Source: Saccharum officinarum
Taxonomy: Eukaryota; Streptophyta; Magnoliopsida; Poales; Poaceae
Reading direction: 5' to 3'
DNA length: 64,000 nucleotides
Assembly: GCA_020631735.1 (NCBI GenBank)
Contig: CM036221.1
Location: forward strand, 9,405,381-9,469,380
Of this stretch, positions 34,567 to 46,295 are shown one piece after another; the stretch's first letter is position 1, and every line of letters begins with the position of its first letter. The notes under the pieces are model-generated. The model made no database searches and had not been told where the DNA came from. It saw nothing but the letters and a program-made list of their open reading frames with translations. The translations under genes were made by a program, and so were the position numbers.

Positions 34567-35858
34567 TTAGCACCCGGACGTCCGGATGGATGCCCGCGCC
34601 TGCACTCCATCTCCCCCTGTGCACCTGCATCCCGCGCTCACCTACGCGGGGCCTGTGCCGCTTGACCTGCCCGACTGCACGTGGGGAGTCCCCGTTCACG
34701 ACTCATCTGCTTCTCACGCGCATGCACAGGGCCAACAAACTACTGCAGCAAGTGACTAAAGAGGGGGAGGGGGCAGCGGATGCCCAGCCAAGGCCAGGAG
34801 GAGGAGGAAGAGACACCGAGGCGAAGGTGAGGCAGCAGAAGAGCGAAGACAGAGATGTAACACCCGATCTACTTTTAAAACATCCGAATGCAACACTTGC
34901 AACATATGTCTGAGGACAGATGAAACACATAGAATATGCATATGAAATACTAGCTGCAACCCCAGATCTACTTTTGAAACATCTAGATGAAACACATGCA
35001 ACATACGTACGAAACAGCTGAATTAACACTCGAAACATGCGTATGAAACACTTAAAAAACACCTAAAAACACTTCATATGTGTAAAAACATATGCAACTT
35101 CCAAATCAAAATGCTTGCAACATACGTCTGGAAACAGATGACAACATGCCTATGAAACAATTGCAACGGATACAACATGTGCAACATCCCCCGATCTACT
35201 TATGCAACATCCATATGAAACGATTGCAACATGCCTCTGAAACATTTGAAACAATTGAAACGTACATTTGCAACACAGGGGAGGCCTAGGCCGGTCGATT
35301 CCGGTTGACGGGGAGGGAGCCGACGGCGAGCGGCTGCGCGCGAGCACCACCCAGCACCAGCACCAGCACCAGCGGCACGCGCGAGAACCACCACCACCAG
35401 CGATAACGGCACCGGGCTTGGTTGAGCGGCCATAGTGTGGGATGGGGGTGGGGTGAGCTCGGTTGCCGAGGTGAGAGAGGGTGTCGCACCGGGGTGGCGG
35501 AGAGCCGCCGACCCCCTGCAACACCACCGCGCCACCTCCATAGATCTCGACACTGGGGTGAGGGAGTGGGCCACCAGATCCGCGGGCGTTGGGCGCTCCC
35601 AATAGGTGAGAACAACGGGGTGGGGGGAGGGGCGCCGCCGGGGTGGTGAAGGAGCCGCCGGGACGGGGGAGGAGGACGTCAGGGTGGGGGAGCACACACT
35701 CCAGGGTGGGTGAAGGTGCTGCCGCCGGCCAGCAAGGCAGCCATGGCCGCGACGTCGAGGTGGGCAGGACGTGAGCGCGAAAGGGATAAAGGATGGGTCG
35801 GAGTGGCGCGTGCGGGAGTGAGCGGTGGGAGACGTCCGTCCATCCAGACGTCTTAATT
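34567..35858. mobile_element. Inverted-repeat element, TGTTGCAA family, copy 1
   Basis: The left end reads GCACCCGGACGTCCGGATGG and the right end is the inverted GACGTCTGGATGGACG. Inside, at 34855-35280, is a string of GAAACA / TGCAACAT phrases that recur in the opposite orientation at 40469-40810 and 47930-48190. A GC-rich stretch (35290-35850) has frames on both strands without a known domain. The superfamily is not certain; a Mutator-like or other TIR element is possible. Confidence 0.55.
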
Positions 35859-35984
35859 GTATCATTATCAATAACTAATTTAGGCTATTTTTTTAGTTCA
35901 GCTAGTAACTAGCCATGAATATATATCAAACATGCCCTAAATGTAAAAAAACGTTATGCCAATAACAAATAGGTGTAGAATATG

Positions 35985-36340
35985 GTAGTTATGCATATAT
36001 AATATGTGTAGAATATGGTTTTTTTATATATACACTAGTTGAGTGCTCGTGCATTGATACGGATATACAAAACATCTCATGACATACAACCACACGAGTA
36101 GAATATATGTAAAATCCAGGGCCCATTTCATCACAAATAATTAACACAAAAACACATAATTCAAACCAATTATACACGACAATGTTCATGTGTCACTATT
36201 TCATAAAAGTAGCAACCATAAAAATGCATAAGCATACATCTGCAGTAGATGATGCAATACATGTCTGCACATGCTTAATGAAATAACTGTTTACCCCCAG
36301 TATGTTTAGGAAAAAAAGAACTACATACAAAATAGAACAA
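35985..36340. repeat. Dispersed repeat of about 360 bp, copy 1
   Basis: It is nearly identical to 47340-47715, from TTATGCATATATAATATGTG to the TATGTTTAGGAAAAA region. It contains GTGCTCGTGCATTGATACGG, a relative of the GCCCGTGCGTTGCAACGG phrase at 9614. The class is unknown. Its right end runs into the 3' flank of the gene at 36387-36992. Confidence 0.8.
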
Positions 36341-36386
36341 AGCTACTGACGATGAACTCCTTCCGCCGTTAATTAATTCCAAGCTG

Positions 36387-36992
36387 CTATTTCCTTTGGT
36401 GCATGCGGTGCTTGATCCCGGCCGCCTCACACTCCTGGTGCCAAGCCACAACGGCACGACTGGCGTCAAAAGGCGCAACGGCCCTACGCGGCAGTGGAGG
36501 AAAAGGTTCAATGGCCCTACGCGGCGGCGGAGCAGCCTGCGCCGTCGCCGTCGCCGGCGCTGGCGCCTCCTCATGGGATGATGATGTGCCATACCACTGC
36601 CCCATAAGTGCGTAAGGGTGGCAGCGCCTCTTCTGCTTCTTGTGGCTGCGCTCGGCGCCCGCGTTGGCGATGGACATGCCGACGAAGAACGCCCCGGCGA
36701 TGACGACCATGCCGCCGAAGACGGCGGTGACGACGCGCTCATCTATGTCTGGCCCCGGCACCGGCTCCGGCTCTGGCGGGACGTCCACGTCCTCGAAGGT
36801 GGCCGTCAAGTACAGCAGGATGTCGGCGAGCGTTATCTCGCCGGTGACATAGGCGAGGGTCTGGTGGCGTGCGAAGTGCTCCACCGCCCGCGTGGCGGCG
36901 CGCGCGGCCAGGCCGGCGGCGAAAGCGAGGCCGCGCAGCACCGGTTGCAGCCGCGATGTTCCTACCCTTGCGGCGGCTGCCTGCATGATCAA
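36387..36992 (-). CDS. Small predicted membrane protein, 201 residues
   Basis: A single uninterrupted frame from the ATG at 36992 to a TAG at 36387 gives 201 residues. One strong membrane segment lies at about residues 87-109 (VVTAVFGGMVVIAGAFFVGM), followed by a basic patch (KKQKRR, 118-123), which suggests the C-terminal part is cytosolic. A Pro/Ala-rich region covers 143-175. The N-terminal third is Ala/Arg-rich and could be an organelle-targeting segment; that is speculative. I do not recognise a family or function. A damaged paralogue lies at 26918-27344, and the similarity includes the 3' flank, so this is a segmental copy. Of all frames in the window this is the most convincing intact non-mobile gene. 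Confidence 0.65.
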   Translation of the reverse strand: MIMQAAAARVGTSRLQPVLRGLAFAAGLAARAATRAVEHFARHQTLAYVTGEITLADILLYLTATFEDVDVPPEPEPVPGPDIDERVVTAVFGGMVVIAGAFFVGMSIANAGAERSHKKQKRRCHPYALMGQWYGTSSSHEEAPAPATATAQAAPPPRRAIEPFPPLPRRAVAPFDASRAVVAWHQECEAAGIKHRMHQRK

Positions 36993-37371
36993 TGTTGGAG
37001 CGATACGATACGAGAGATTCAGTGCAGATATGATGTCCGTGCTTGTTGCCCCGTGTTGCTGCTGTAAGCGATCGGATCGACGATATAAACTCCAAGAACT
37101 CTAACTACTGCTACTTATGACAAGATTGGCCTGGTTGCCGTTTCGGACAGATAAAGACCGAGCATATCTATCTATCTGAAGTCCGTTTCGGTAATTTGGT
37201 TATGTTGTTGCACAAAACCTAGCTATCTCTTGCAAATTCCGTCCCGCCGGCCTGTCCGGACATGATTGCAGCGCTGTCTATTCGGAGTCGACCATGATAA
37301 ACCCTCTCGATCCATCGACAGATTCCCCGTAGCGGAAACCTTATCGACGACGTACTGCTTGCGAACAGAAC

Positions 37372-37560
37372 ATGCATGTTGGCTGCCCTAGGCTTTTCAG
37401 CGCCGGGCGTTGGAAACGGCGGCTCCGGCGCCGCGCCGCCAGAGCCCAGCACACGTCGGATCTGGTCGCCAAGGAAGAAGTTTCCGGGTCGCACGTGCTA
37501 ACCATCAACGGGTACTCCCTGACCAAGAAGAGTCGCCACATTCACCACCGCTACTACTAC
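37372..37560 (+). pseudogene. MATH-BTB gene N-terminal fragment
   Basis: The plus-strand frame reads VSGSHVLTINGYSLTKK (about 37474-37527), the characteristic start of the MATH domain in grass MATH-BTB (BPM-like) proteins, which act as substrate adaptors of CUL3 ubiquitin ligases. In another frame just upstream, SAPGVGNGGSGAAPPEPS looks like the usual low-complexity leader, so a frameshift separates them. Coding similarity stops after about 37530, and no BTB domain follows. This is a scrap. Confidence 0.55.
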
Positions 37561-37590
37561 AGAAAACATTTTGAAGTCCGGTTAAAATGA

Positions 37591-38049
37591 TGTTTGTAAG
37601 GGTGGACGGGAGAGCCATTCCTGCTTCATAGGTAGAAGTAGCGTGATTGTAAATCCGTTTTTAGGGCGAGCAATGCCATTAACCGCCCCTCTAAGAAAAA
37701 TATGGTTGATGGCTTCTACCGTCCCTGGAAATCAAATAAAAAGACGAAAGTAAATGCTTTGGCTGGCCGTTCCGCCGGCTCATCGAGTCACCGTGCGCCG
37801 CTGCTCTGCTCCCCGCATCGTGCCGCTCCGCTCCCCGTGCCACACCACTCGGTCCTCGTGCCGCTTGCCTACGCTATACATGCAGCTGCTCCTCTCCCCG
37901 TGCCACACTGCTTTGCTCCCCACGGCTCCTCGCGCAGCGCCGCCGCTCGAGTCCCCGCCGCGGCTGAGCCCTTGTGCAGTTGTGCTGCTGCTCAGCTGCC
38001 TGTGGCTCCTCGCACCGCACCGCACCTCTGCTCCCCTCCGCATGCCGGC
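37591..38049. other. GC-rich spacer
   Basis: The part at 37750-38049 is GC-rich with repeated CCCCGTGCCACAC phrases and frames on both strands. I see no domain. It is the target sequence of the hAT element that follows. Confidence 0.4.
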
Positions 38050-38577
38050 CAGGGGCGGAGCCAGGATTTAGATACAGGGGGGCCTGGATCATCGAGCGTC
38101 CAGAAACAATATATGGTATCACTGTCAAATCTTGATGTTGGCTTAAAAAAATAAAAAGTTACCAAATATCCACTCTAAGTTTTCACAGTCGAGTGGTATT
38201 TTTCTCGAGAGTAGAATAAATTAGACGATGCTTAAATTCAGAAAATAAATGATTTCAGATAAGAAAGCGGTAAGAGACAAATAAAATATTAAAAAGGTTT
38301 GGTTAGTTAGAAATATTTCGGGGCTCCCAAGACAAAATTGTTTAGTAAGCTATTGTACGAAACTGTTGGATAAGGACAAAATTTAAGGTTGATATTTCTT
38401 ATGTTAACTTGCTAGATCTATTTGATTTATTTGAGAAAAACAATTTAGAATTAGCTGAGAAGTCTTTGTTTACTTATAATTTCTAGTGATTAGTGAGAAC
38501 TAATGAGATGTATTAATGAAAAGTGTGCAACATTAGGGGGGCCAGGTCCCTGCCCGGCCCCCTTGTCTCCGCCCCTG
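38050..38577. mobile_element. Non-autonomous hAT element
   Basis: The element starts CAGGGGCGGAGCCAGGAT and ends CTTGTCTCCGCCCCTG (complement CAGGGGCGGAGACAAG). It is flanked by perfect 8-base duplications ATGCCGGC at 38042-38049 and 38578-38585, the length expected for hAT. The interior is AT-rich and non-coding. Confidence 0.93.
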
Positions 38578-38585
38578 ATGCCGGC

Positions 38586-40468
38586 CGAGCCGCGAGCCGA
38601 GCCACTAGAGCATCGACTCGAGGTGGCCTCTCAATAATCATATAACACCATGAGCATGTCTCCATGTAGACAACAAGCCAATATTCCATTGAATCATTGA
38701 GCATCATCAAACCATAAGTGTTAGGAACATAGATATTAAAAAAAGAGCATAGAGAATGTGACAAATTCCAAAACATGGTTGAGATGTAATATTATTTTGG
38801 ATTAGGTTCTGAATTTTTTTAAGGTGAAGGTAGAATAAATAGCAAGTTAAAGCTGGTGGTAGAAAACCACCGCTATGTTTACTTGCCAATGAAGTGATGA
38901 TCGCTCTATGTACGATCCGTAGCACTACCACATGCTTATGTAGTATAATGTCAAAGGTAGAACTTATTTTAGCAATATAAACAGTAGGTAAAGCCCTCCT
39001 ATACCCCAACCCGACATACAAGCAAAACAATGAACAAAGCACCAAGTCAAATGCAGCAGTGCTGCTTCACCTTTTTATATCAATCAATCTAATAAGGCTA
39101 TGATAACAAACAAATACACTTTTAGAATCTACACAACAAGGCCTCCAAAAACTGTTAACATTCACCATATAGCAATCCATTTGATAATCTACAACTTTCA
39201 TAAAGGAGCTATATTTTTACCAAGCCATTAAGATGGCCTAATTCACAGTTAAAAACGGAGTTCAAAATCTACTTGAGAATTGAGACAGCATGCATCATAT
39301 TTTCATATCTCCAAATCCTTGAGTCCAAAATTTATGAAACTTAACGATGGAGCAAATAATTTGACAACCTACAACTTTAGTATTATGCACTTTTATAGAA
39401 AGAGCTAATTAAATGTCCCTAAGCATAACCACCAAATCTTAATTGAAAATCCTGTTGAGGAAACAATACATTGAGCTTTGAAAACTACACCAAGAGTTTC
39501 CATTATCCAAGAATCATGAGCTTTACCAATATGGAAAGCTAACGAAAAGTAATATAAGTACCTTACAATTTATAAAGTCCTATCATGCCTCTAAGGTTCT
39601 CAAAAACCTTCTAGATCCAGTTTTATCCAGAACTTTGTCAGAGAATGATAGCTAGCTTAGAAAATTCATATCTCTCAAAAAAATTTAGGCTAAAACCATA
39701 AAATTTCACAAGCTAATAGATCAAAGGTACTCGACAATTTTGTAGTTCATCACAACATTCAATTCAGATTCCAATTGGCCCTAATCACTCCCCTAATAAA
39801 AAGCCCTGCACAACTAAAATCTGAGGATTAATGTCCCTACAACTTTTCTTCTCCTCTAATCCACTTATACCCAAGGCCAAACCCATCATACACATCTAAT
39901 TTGTGCAGGGAAGGACAAAATCTAACTCACCTTGGTCACCCACAAGCCTAGAGCAGCGGGAAGAGAATGGGAGAGACCGATCTACATGGAAGATGCACCT
40001 CTTCTTGCTTCTCTTGTCCTTGATCCGTTTCGCTAGTTCCCCCAAGGGTTTGCTCCTGTAGAGAGAGGATATAGGGGAGGGAAGCCATGAGAGAGCAAGG
40101 GGAGGAGGAAGTATCGTGAGAAGGGAATGTGGCTGGTCTGGAGGAGTTAAATGAAAAAGGGGTGACTTGGGTCAGGGGAAGGGGTGGGCTGGCTAGGCCT
40201 TGGCCCTCTTCCAAGCCATTGTTTGTTAATGTGTTATACAGCTGCACCCCATCGCTAGTCGTGTCGCGCCCCATCCCCCGCGAGCTAGTGGACAACGTTG
40301 GATGACTATAGCTGAGCAGCAGCAGCAGCGCTGGTAGCAGTGGGGCTGCGAGCAGGCACGGGAGAATCACAGGAGGAGCGAAGAGCCACGTCGTCGGGCA
40401 TGAGCGTGCGGAGTGACGTCCCCCTGACCTAAGCTTGTTGGCTACCGCAGTTTCTCATTAGGTAGGTC
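38586..40468. other. AT-rich, possibly LTR-like stretch, no gene
   Basis: An AT-rich part (38640-39900) is followed by a GC-richer part (39950-40450). The arrangement and phrases such as AATCTACAACTTTCATAAAG recall long gypsy LTRs read on the minus strand. No borders or duplications were found, so this is not called as an element. Confidence 0.3.
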
Positions 40469-41120
40469 GTGGCCACCGACGACATGTTGCATTATTGCAA
40501 TGACAATATACATATACTGCAAGCGTATGTTTCCAAGTGCTTTAGATATTTCAGATGTATGTTTCAAGTGTTTTATATGTATGTTGCAAAAGTATCTCTA
40601 AATGTTGCATATACATGCATGTTGCAAGAGTATTTTTCAAGTGTTTCAGGTGTTTTATACATATGTTGCATATGTTCTAAGTGTTTTAGACATATGTTTC
40701 GAGTGTGTTTTCAAGTGTCTCAGATGTATGTTACAAATGTTTCTCAACTGTTTTGAATGTTTTTTGCAAGTGTTTTATCTGGATGTTACAAATGTAGATC
40801 TGGTGTTGCAACGGGACCCACTTGCTGTAACCGTCTACTGCAGCTGCTTGGGCGTCGTGCATGCGCGTGGGAAGCAGAGGAGGATGGAGGCAGGGGCATG
40901 AGTGGTCCCGGCCGTGTGAAACGGGAGTTGCTGAGGCGTCGTGCATGCGTGGGGCGCGGGAAGCACAGGGGGATGGAGGCATGGGTGCGCGGCCTGTGGT
41001 GCATGCGGGCATGGGAAGCAGAGGGGGCGCGGGTGTCCGAATGAAAGGCGCAAAGGTTCCTGCTTGCGCGAACGCACATGAAATGGAGCAGCAGGCGCTG
41101 ACGTCCGAACATCCATCAGG
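40469..41120. mobile_element. Inverted-repeat element, TGTTGCAA family, copy 2
   Basis: The 40469-40810 part is a string of ATGTTGCAARTGTTTYA phrases, the reverse orientation of 34855-35280. It is followed by a GC-rich part and a GACGTCCGAACATCCATCAG end near 41100. The left border was not found. Confidence 0.5.
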
Positions 41121-41545
41121 TAGTTATTATATGCCTTGAATGACACATGTCCTGAACATGACTAATCTACTGATCATATTTGTGCCTGTAATTGTTGGGT
41201 TTGTTAACTGTATGATTTGTTTAAGATGTCGTGTGTTGCTATCGAGGATAGAGATTCATGTGAGAGATTTGGATCATGGGTCCATACAATTTTATTCCAA
41301 GAAAATATGGCTACTACTACAGTGCGTCCTAATAACAAATAAAGCACTTAAAATAAAATTAAGGAAAAGCTGTAAATCAAAGCCCAAAAGTCCGGCCGGC
41401 CATATGGGATCCGATTTGGAGCCTGAGTATATGCAGGGCCGAGGTCTGGGTTCCGGAGATACCCAGACGGCTAGACCCCCAAATTTCCCTGAGAAACCGT
41501 CCCAAGCCCAAAACCAGTCGGATCGAGAAGGTTGCGATCCTGAGA

Positions 41546-43093
41546 ATGATGGCGGCGGTTCCGCAGCTGATACCCGGAGCGGTGGCGGCGATCGCGGAGC
41601 ACGCCGACGGCATGGGGACGCTGCAGCCGGTGCTGCAGGTGGTGGACGTGCGGTTGGCCAACAACAACTCCGCTGCCTCACGCTTCCGGACGGTGCTCTC
41701 CCACGGCGTCTACACGCTGCAGTCCATGCTCGCCGCCGCCGAGAACCCGCGCGTCCGGAACGGCTCCATCCGGAAGGGCTCAATCATCCGCACATGCTGT
41801 TGTCATCAATCAACACTCTAATGAGGCGAACCAGTAGCTTTTCTAAAATTTATAAACATGTCTGAACCTTGTGTATATTCTTGTGGGTTGTGGCCGTTAC
41901 TAAGTATGCACAATTATAGAATTCTAATAAAGTATCTTAACAATAGAACACCATCGTACTACTGATAGGATGAATTATCTCAAGATCTGAAGTCGGTCGC
42001 TGTTATTCCCTGATTATTAGCAAGAATCGCTGTTTGCCTAACTTCTTTGGTTCTATGACTTGAGTTAGTTCATGGAAATACCTATTCTAGTAGAGCTGAC
42101 TGACTAGGCATCTTTTAAAAGGGGAGGAGTACACTATATATTTGAACATTTCTTTGTTTTATACCTTCTCAAGGCTTACTTATCAGTTGACCTCACCATT
42201 CATGCCTTCATCTTTTATTCAGGGTCATTGTTGTTGTCAAACTTGATGTTCTGCAAAGCGAGCGCGACATAATTGGAAACTCTAAACCATTTGAGATGAA
42301 AAATGTACCTAAGGAGCAGTGTTCAGGCACAACCTCTGTTAATCAAGGCTTGCTAGCAGAAATTCCTTGGAAAACGGTTGCAGAAATAAAAATCTGGGGA
42401 TACCTGGTTAAGCCAGAATTGTTCACCGTAAAAGCTACTCTCTCAGTCATGAACACCGAGGATTTGTGCTATGCAGCATGCCTGTTATTGGTGGTTAATG
42501 GTAATCAATGCGACGGGGCAGTCAGTAGCAATGGATATGAGTGGTGGAACTGCGAAGGATGCAACATGACCTTTGTAGCTTGTGATTATAGGTACAGAAT
42601 CTTGATTCAGCTAGCGTATTCAACAGGTGAGATTTATGCTACTGCCTCGTAAGAGGTTGGGGAGGAGATTTTTGGTCAGACAGCAAGGGAGCTCTACTTA
42701 ATGAAATATGAAATGCAAGATCATGCCCAGTATAACAAGATCGTGATGGGTGTTCAGAATTGTGAATATCTAGTCGAGGTAAAACTGAACCCAGTGGCAT
42801 TCAGTGATGAAAGCCTTCCAATGTTCACCATTGTCAAGGTTGAATCTGTGAATCCATCAGCCGAATATCGTCGTCTTGTGAACCGCACCTCTGTGGGCAT
42901 GGGAACTGATTTCTCAGATTTGGAAGCCCGGCTACGGCAGGCCCTGCAGAGCTTCAGCAATGGCAATGCCATGAACGCCGCTGGTGTGCCGTATCTGCTA
43001 TCACAGACCAGACAGCAACGTCCTGTAGGAGGGAAAGAGGTCTTCAACTGGAGCTGTTCACTTGCCGCTCAGAATGTGATGAAGCAGGGTTAA
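41546..43093 (+). pseudogene. RPA1-like (replication protein A 70-kDa subunit) pseudogene
   Basis: RPA1 is the large subunit of the single-stranded-DNA-binding RPA complex in the nucleus. Exon 1 (from the ATG at 41546 to about 41793) reads LIPGAVAAIAEHADG, LQPVLQVVDVR and RFRTVLSHGVYTLQSMLA, the N-terminal OB fold (DBD-F). An exon starting at 42223 after a TTTATTCAG acceptor reads VIVVVKLDVLQSERDIIGN and then jumps to the C-terminal DBD-C, with all four zinc-ribbon cysteines (around 42480-42570) and CDYRYR. DBD-A and DBD-B, the main DNA-binding folds, are missing. An in-frame TAA at 42650-42652 interrupts DBD-C, after which the same frame continues to 43093. The exon 1 donor side is also unclear. 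Broken, but the family is certain. Confidence 0.85.
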
Positions 43094-43133
43094 CATTTTT
43101 GTGTCATGCAGGGCAGGGTGTCTCAAACACTAA

Positions 43134-43472
43134 GGGTGTTTAGTTCCTCCCCAAAATTTTTCACCCCATCACATCGGATGTTTGACACATGCATAGAGTA
43201 TTAAATGAAGATGAAAAATAACTAATTATACATATTGCGATAAATTTGTGAGACGAATTTTTTAAGCCTAATTAATCCATGATTTAACAATGTTGTGCTA
43301 CAGTAAACATGTGCTAATAATAGATTAATTAGGCTTAATAAATTCGTCTCGCGGTTTACAGGCGAGTTATGTAATTAGTTTTTTTTATTAATATCTGAAC
43401 ACCCATTCCGACATCGCATAAAACATTCGATGTGACACCCCAAAATTTTTCACCCCAGAAACTAAACACGTG
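43134..43472. mobile_element. Tourist-like MITE (PIF/Harbinger)
   Basis: The ends are GGGTGTTTAGTTCC at the left and the inverted AACTAAACACG at the right, with CCAAAATTTTTCACCCC just inside on both sides. The interior TAATTAATCCATGATTTA and its inverted partner match the common grass Tourist pattern. A TAA precedes the left end, but no matching TAA follows the right end. It lies 41 bp beyond the RPA1-like remnant. Confidence 0.8.
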
Positions 43473-43887
43473 CACTAGTTGCATGAAGAACCCAAGCTGT
43501 CATGTACTCGTGTGTGTATTATTGCCAATTTGCTATTGCCAAGTTCTCCATGGGACCATGGGTTACCTGAAATCATGCATGCTAAGTCCGCAAACTGAAC
43601 GACATACGTAGGTAGCTTCCTTGCTTGTGATGCTGCTTCTGTGGACTAGTCATTCCGTGTTGGATACTTTGGATGTGAGGTGGACGCTAGCACACTCTTC
43701 AGTCCTCACTTCCCTTCCCGAAGGCCACAGGGTCGTCTCCTAGCGGGGCGACTTGAGGGCCCCTGCCAGTCGCCGGCTCGGCCCCCCCTTCCCCGCCGGC
43801 TCGGTCGCAGCCGCCTCCTCCGCGTCGGCGGCGGCGGCCAGCAGGGAAGCTCAAAAAGCCCCCCTGTGCGTCCCCCTCCCCTTTCTC

Positions 43888-44980
43888 CAGTGGTGGAACT
43901 AGGATTTTACTTCAGGGTATGCCGTCCAAAAAAATTCATATATTATTCGGTAAAAGCCATTTGACAATTCGGCAAAAAAATTATGACATTTCCAACGTAA
44001 TTCGGTATACATGCATTAAATAACACGATAAGTCTTAATTTTGAATATTATGTTGAGAATATCAACAAATTACAATATAAATTGTTCAAACGCTATACCT
44101 ATAGTTCAAAATATAGGTATAAAAGAGAAAGAGAGTAAGAGACTTACGATATACCAAATTAGGGGAATGATTTGCATCGCCGCCGCCTTCTTTGTCGCAT
44201 GTTTATTATGAAAAATAGATGCAATGCCTCGAGTTCTCTTTAAACTGCACAATTGTTGAAAAGCACAATTCAAACAATTAAATAAATTGCACTTGCACGG
44301 ATTGAATCTTTGATCTTTATATGCGATTATACAAACACTCGCATGATATTATGTACTGAATTTTTTATCAATCACAATCGTCTATATCCTAATCTCGGCC
44401 CATGACGGATGACTCAGATGATTGATCTTAGCAATGAAAGTAGATGTGTTTTTCTATAGAAAGAAGAGGATCAAAGAGCAGAGATTAGATCTCACCTCAC
44501 CTCTATGGCCTGAGCGGATCCTCCATCTGACGATCTTAATCCCAATTAGTCATGACATCGCGTACTAGACGATTGGCATGGACACCTGTGTGGATCCATC
44601 AATTCGACACAGCGGACAAGACTCCCTCGCGCATCGCAGAGTTGCTCCAAATCTAGGGTAGTCGATGTGGTCGATGTGGACAAGACACAGCGGCATATGA
44701 AAACGATGGACTCACGAGTACAGTCATGTGGTCAATGCATCATCGCATATCCAGCGTCCTGGCGTTGTGTGGCCGCGGGCCGCGTCATCACCGCGTGAAG
44801 CCGAGGCCCAGAAAGTGGAAAGCCTGTTCTCGCGCCGCACTCATATGCATGCATATATACGTATTCAGGTAAGTTTTCTTGATTTCTTTTCTCACAGATA
44901 TGCATGCATATATACGTATACGTGCTGGGATTGCAGGGTATGCCGGGGCATACCCGGCATACCCGGTAGATCCGCCCCTG
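43888..44980. mobile_element. Non-autonomous hAT element inside the LINE-like unit
   Basis: The element starts CAGTGGTGGAACTAGG and ends TAGATCCGCCCCTG (complement CAGGGGCGGATCTA). Perfect 8-base duplications CCTTTCTC lie at 43880-43887 and 44981-44988. No transposase frame is seen. Near the right end ATATGCATGCATATATACGT occurs twice (about 44842 and 44898). Confidence 0.92.
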
Positions 44981-45975
44981 CCTTTCTCCACCGCCCCTCT
45001 CATCCCCCCTCCACCCCACCTCCTCCGGCGGCGGGCGGTGACTGGATCCACCAGATCCACGGTCGCTGGGCCCGGATCCAGCGATCCCCACCGCGGATCC
45101 GGTGGGCGGATTGCTCGGTGGCTGGTTCACGCGCGATGTGGCGCATGTGGCAAGCGGCCGTCCTACCGTGGGGCCTGCCTGCGCGGCCGCGTGTCGGGGT
45201 GCGGCTCGCGGGTTCCTTGTGCTGCCGGCGCCGCATCCCTCCTCCCCAATGCGGCGGCGGTAGGGCTGGATCTGGCGCGGGCATGGTGGTCCTCATGGCC
45301 GGGCCCCCTAGGATCTGGCATGGGCCGACCCCCCCCCCCCCGCCCCCTGGTGGTCCCGGCCCCCGGTGGCCGTCCTCTCCGGCCCCGAGGGTGCGGGCCG
45401 GGCAACAGAGGCGGCGGCAGCCTTCGTGGTCTACGCTGCTCTGCGGCCGCGGGTAGGCCATCGGTCGTCAGCCTGGCGCCTTGCCCCCACGGTTGGGTGT
45501 CCTCTCTGGCCTAGTGACGGTGACCGACTTTCCTCTGGGGGCAGCTGCGGCCGATGGCGGACATGGTGAAACCCCCCAGGCATCGTACCTTGGACTGACG
45601 ATGGTGGCGCGCTAGCATCATCACCTTCTTGGAGGCGTCGTCTCTAGCTCTCTTTGTCGGTGGCGGCTGACGGGGCAAGTTTTGGGAATGTAAGTTCCTT
45701 TGGGTGGCAGTCTCAACGAAGTTAGCGTCTACGGGCGTCATCTCCTTCCTGAAGGCTCCGTTGCTGCACCTGCCTCCTCCCTTGCGCGATCCGTGGTTGT
45801 GCCCCACCCCTATCGCTGAAGTCTTGCCTACGTGAGCTGCCTGCCAGCAGTTCGTGGCCACGGTCATGTACGTGGGTCGGGCCTGCGGCCGGCCGTCTCT
45901 CGCCGGAGTTGTTGCTACCTGTGTTGTGCCTGCATGTGCTTTGGTTTTATCTTCGCTTTGGTCTGCCCGGTTCGG

Positions 45976-46295
45976 ATGCTTGGTGTTGCCGCAGTCGTCG
46001 CTTGGGCTCCGCCGTGCACATGATGCCCCCCTGCTCGCGGATGCTTTGCCGCCATTGTCGCTTGGGCTCCACCGTGCGTGTGATGCCCCCTGCCCGCGGA
46101 TGCTTTGCCGTGTTGGCCCTAGTGGATGCTTTGCCGCCATTGTCGCTTGGGCTCCGCCGTGTGTGTGATGCCCCCTGCTCGCGAATGCTTTGCTGTGTTG
46201 GCCCTGGTGGATGCTTTGCCCTCGTGTTGCTTGGGCGGATGCTTCGCCACCGTTCCCGTCTCTTCTCGGTGGATACTTTGCCACCACGGCTTCAT
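45976..46295. repeat. Degenerate minisatellite with GATGCTTTGCC core
   Basis: A unit of about 59-85 bases recurs four or five times. The core GATGCTTTGCC occurs at about 46039, 46098, 46124 and 46209, with variants nearby, and the phrase GTCGCTTGGGCTCC at 45997, 46056 and 46142. It sits in the 3' half of the LINE-like unit. Confidence 0.75.

Noticed and set aside
34557..34913. 118-codon frame starting MDSISTRTSGWMP
   Set aside because: It starts in the inverted end of a mobile element and runs into its repeat phrases, with no domain.
35150..35871. Minus-strand frames of 181 and 223 codons
   Set aside because: They are Pro/Arg/Ser-rich readings of a GC-rich mobile-element interior in overlapping frames.
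38640..39900. Solo LTR of a gypsy element
   Set aside because: The texture is LTR-like, but neither TG/CA borders nor a target duplication were found.
44728..45514. Plus-strand frames of 211-242 codons
   Set aside because: They cross the hAT border and target duplication, so they cannot represent one ancestral gene.
45511..46287. 258-codon minus-strand frame
   Set aside because: It reads the minisatellite and GC-rich body of the LINE-like unit antisense. Repeated QSIHQG-type peptides reflect the DNA repeat.
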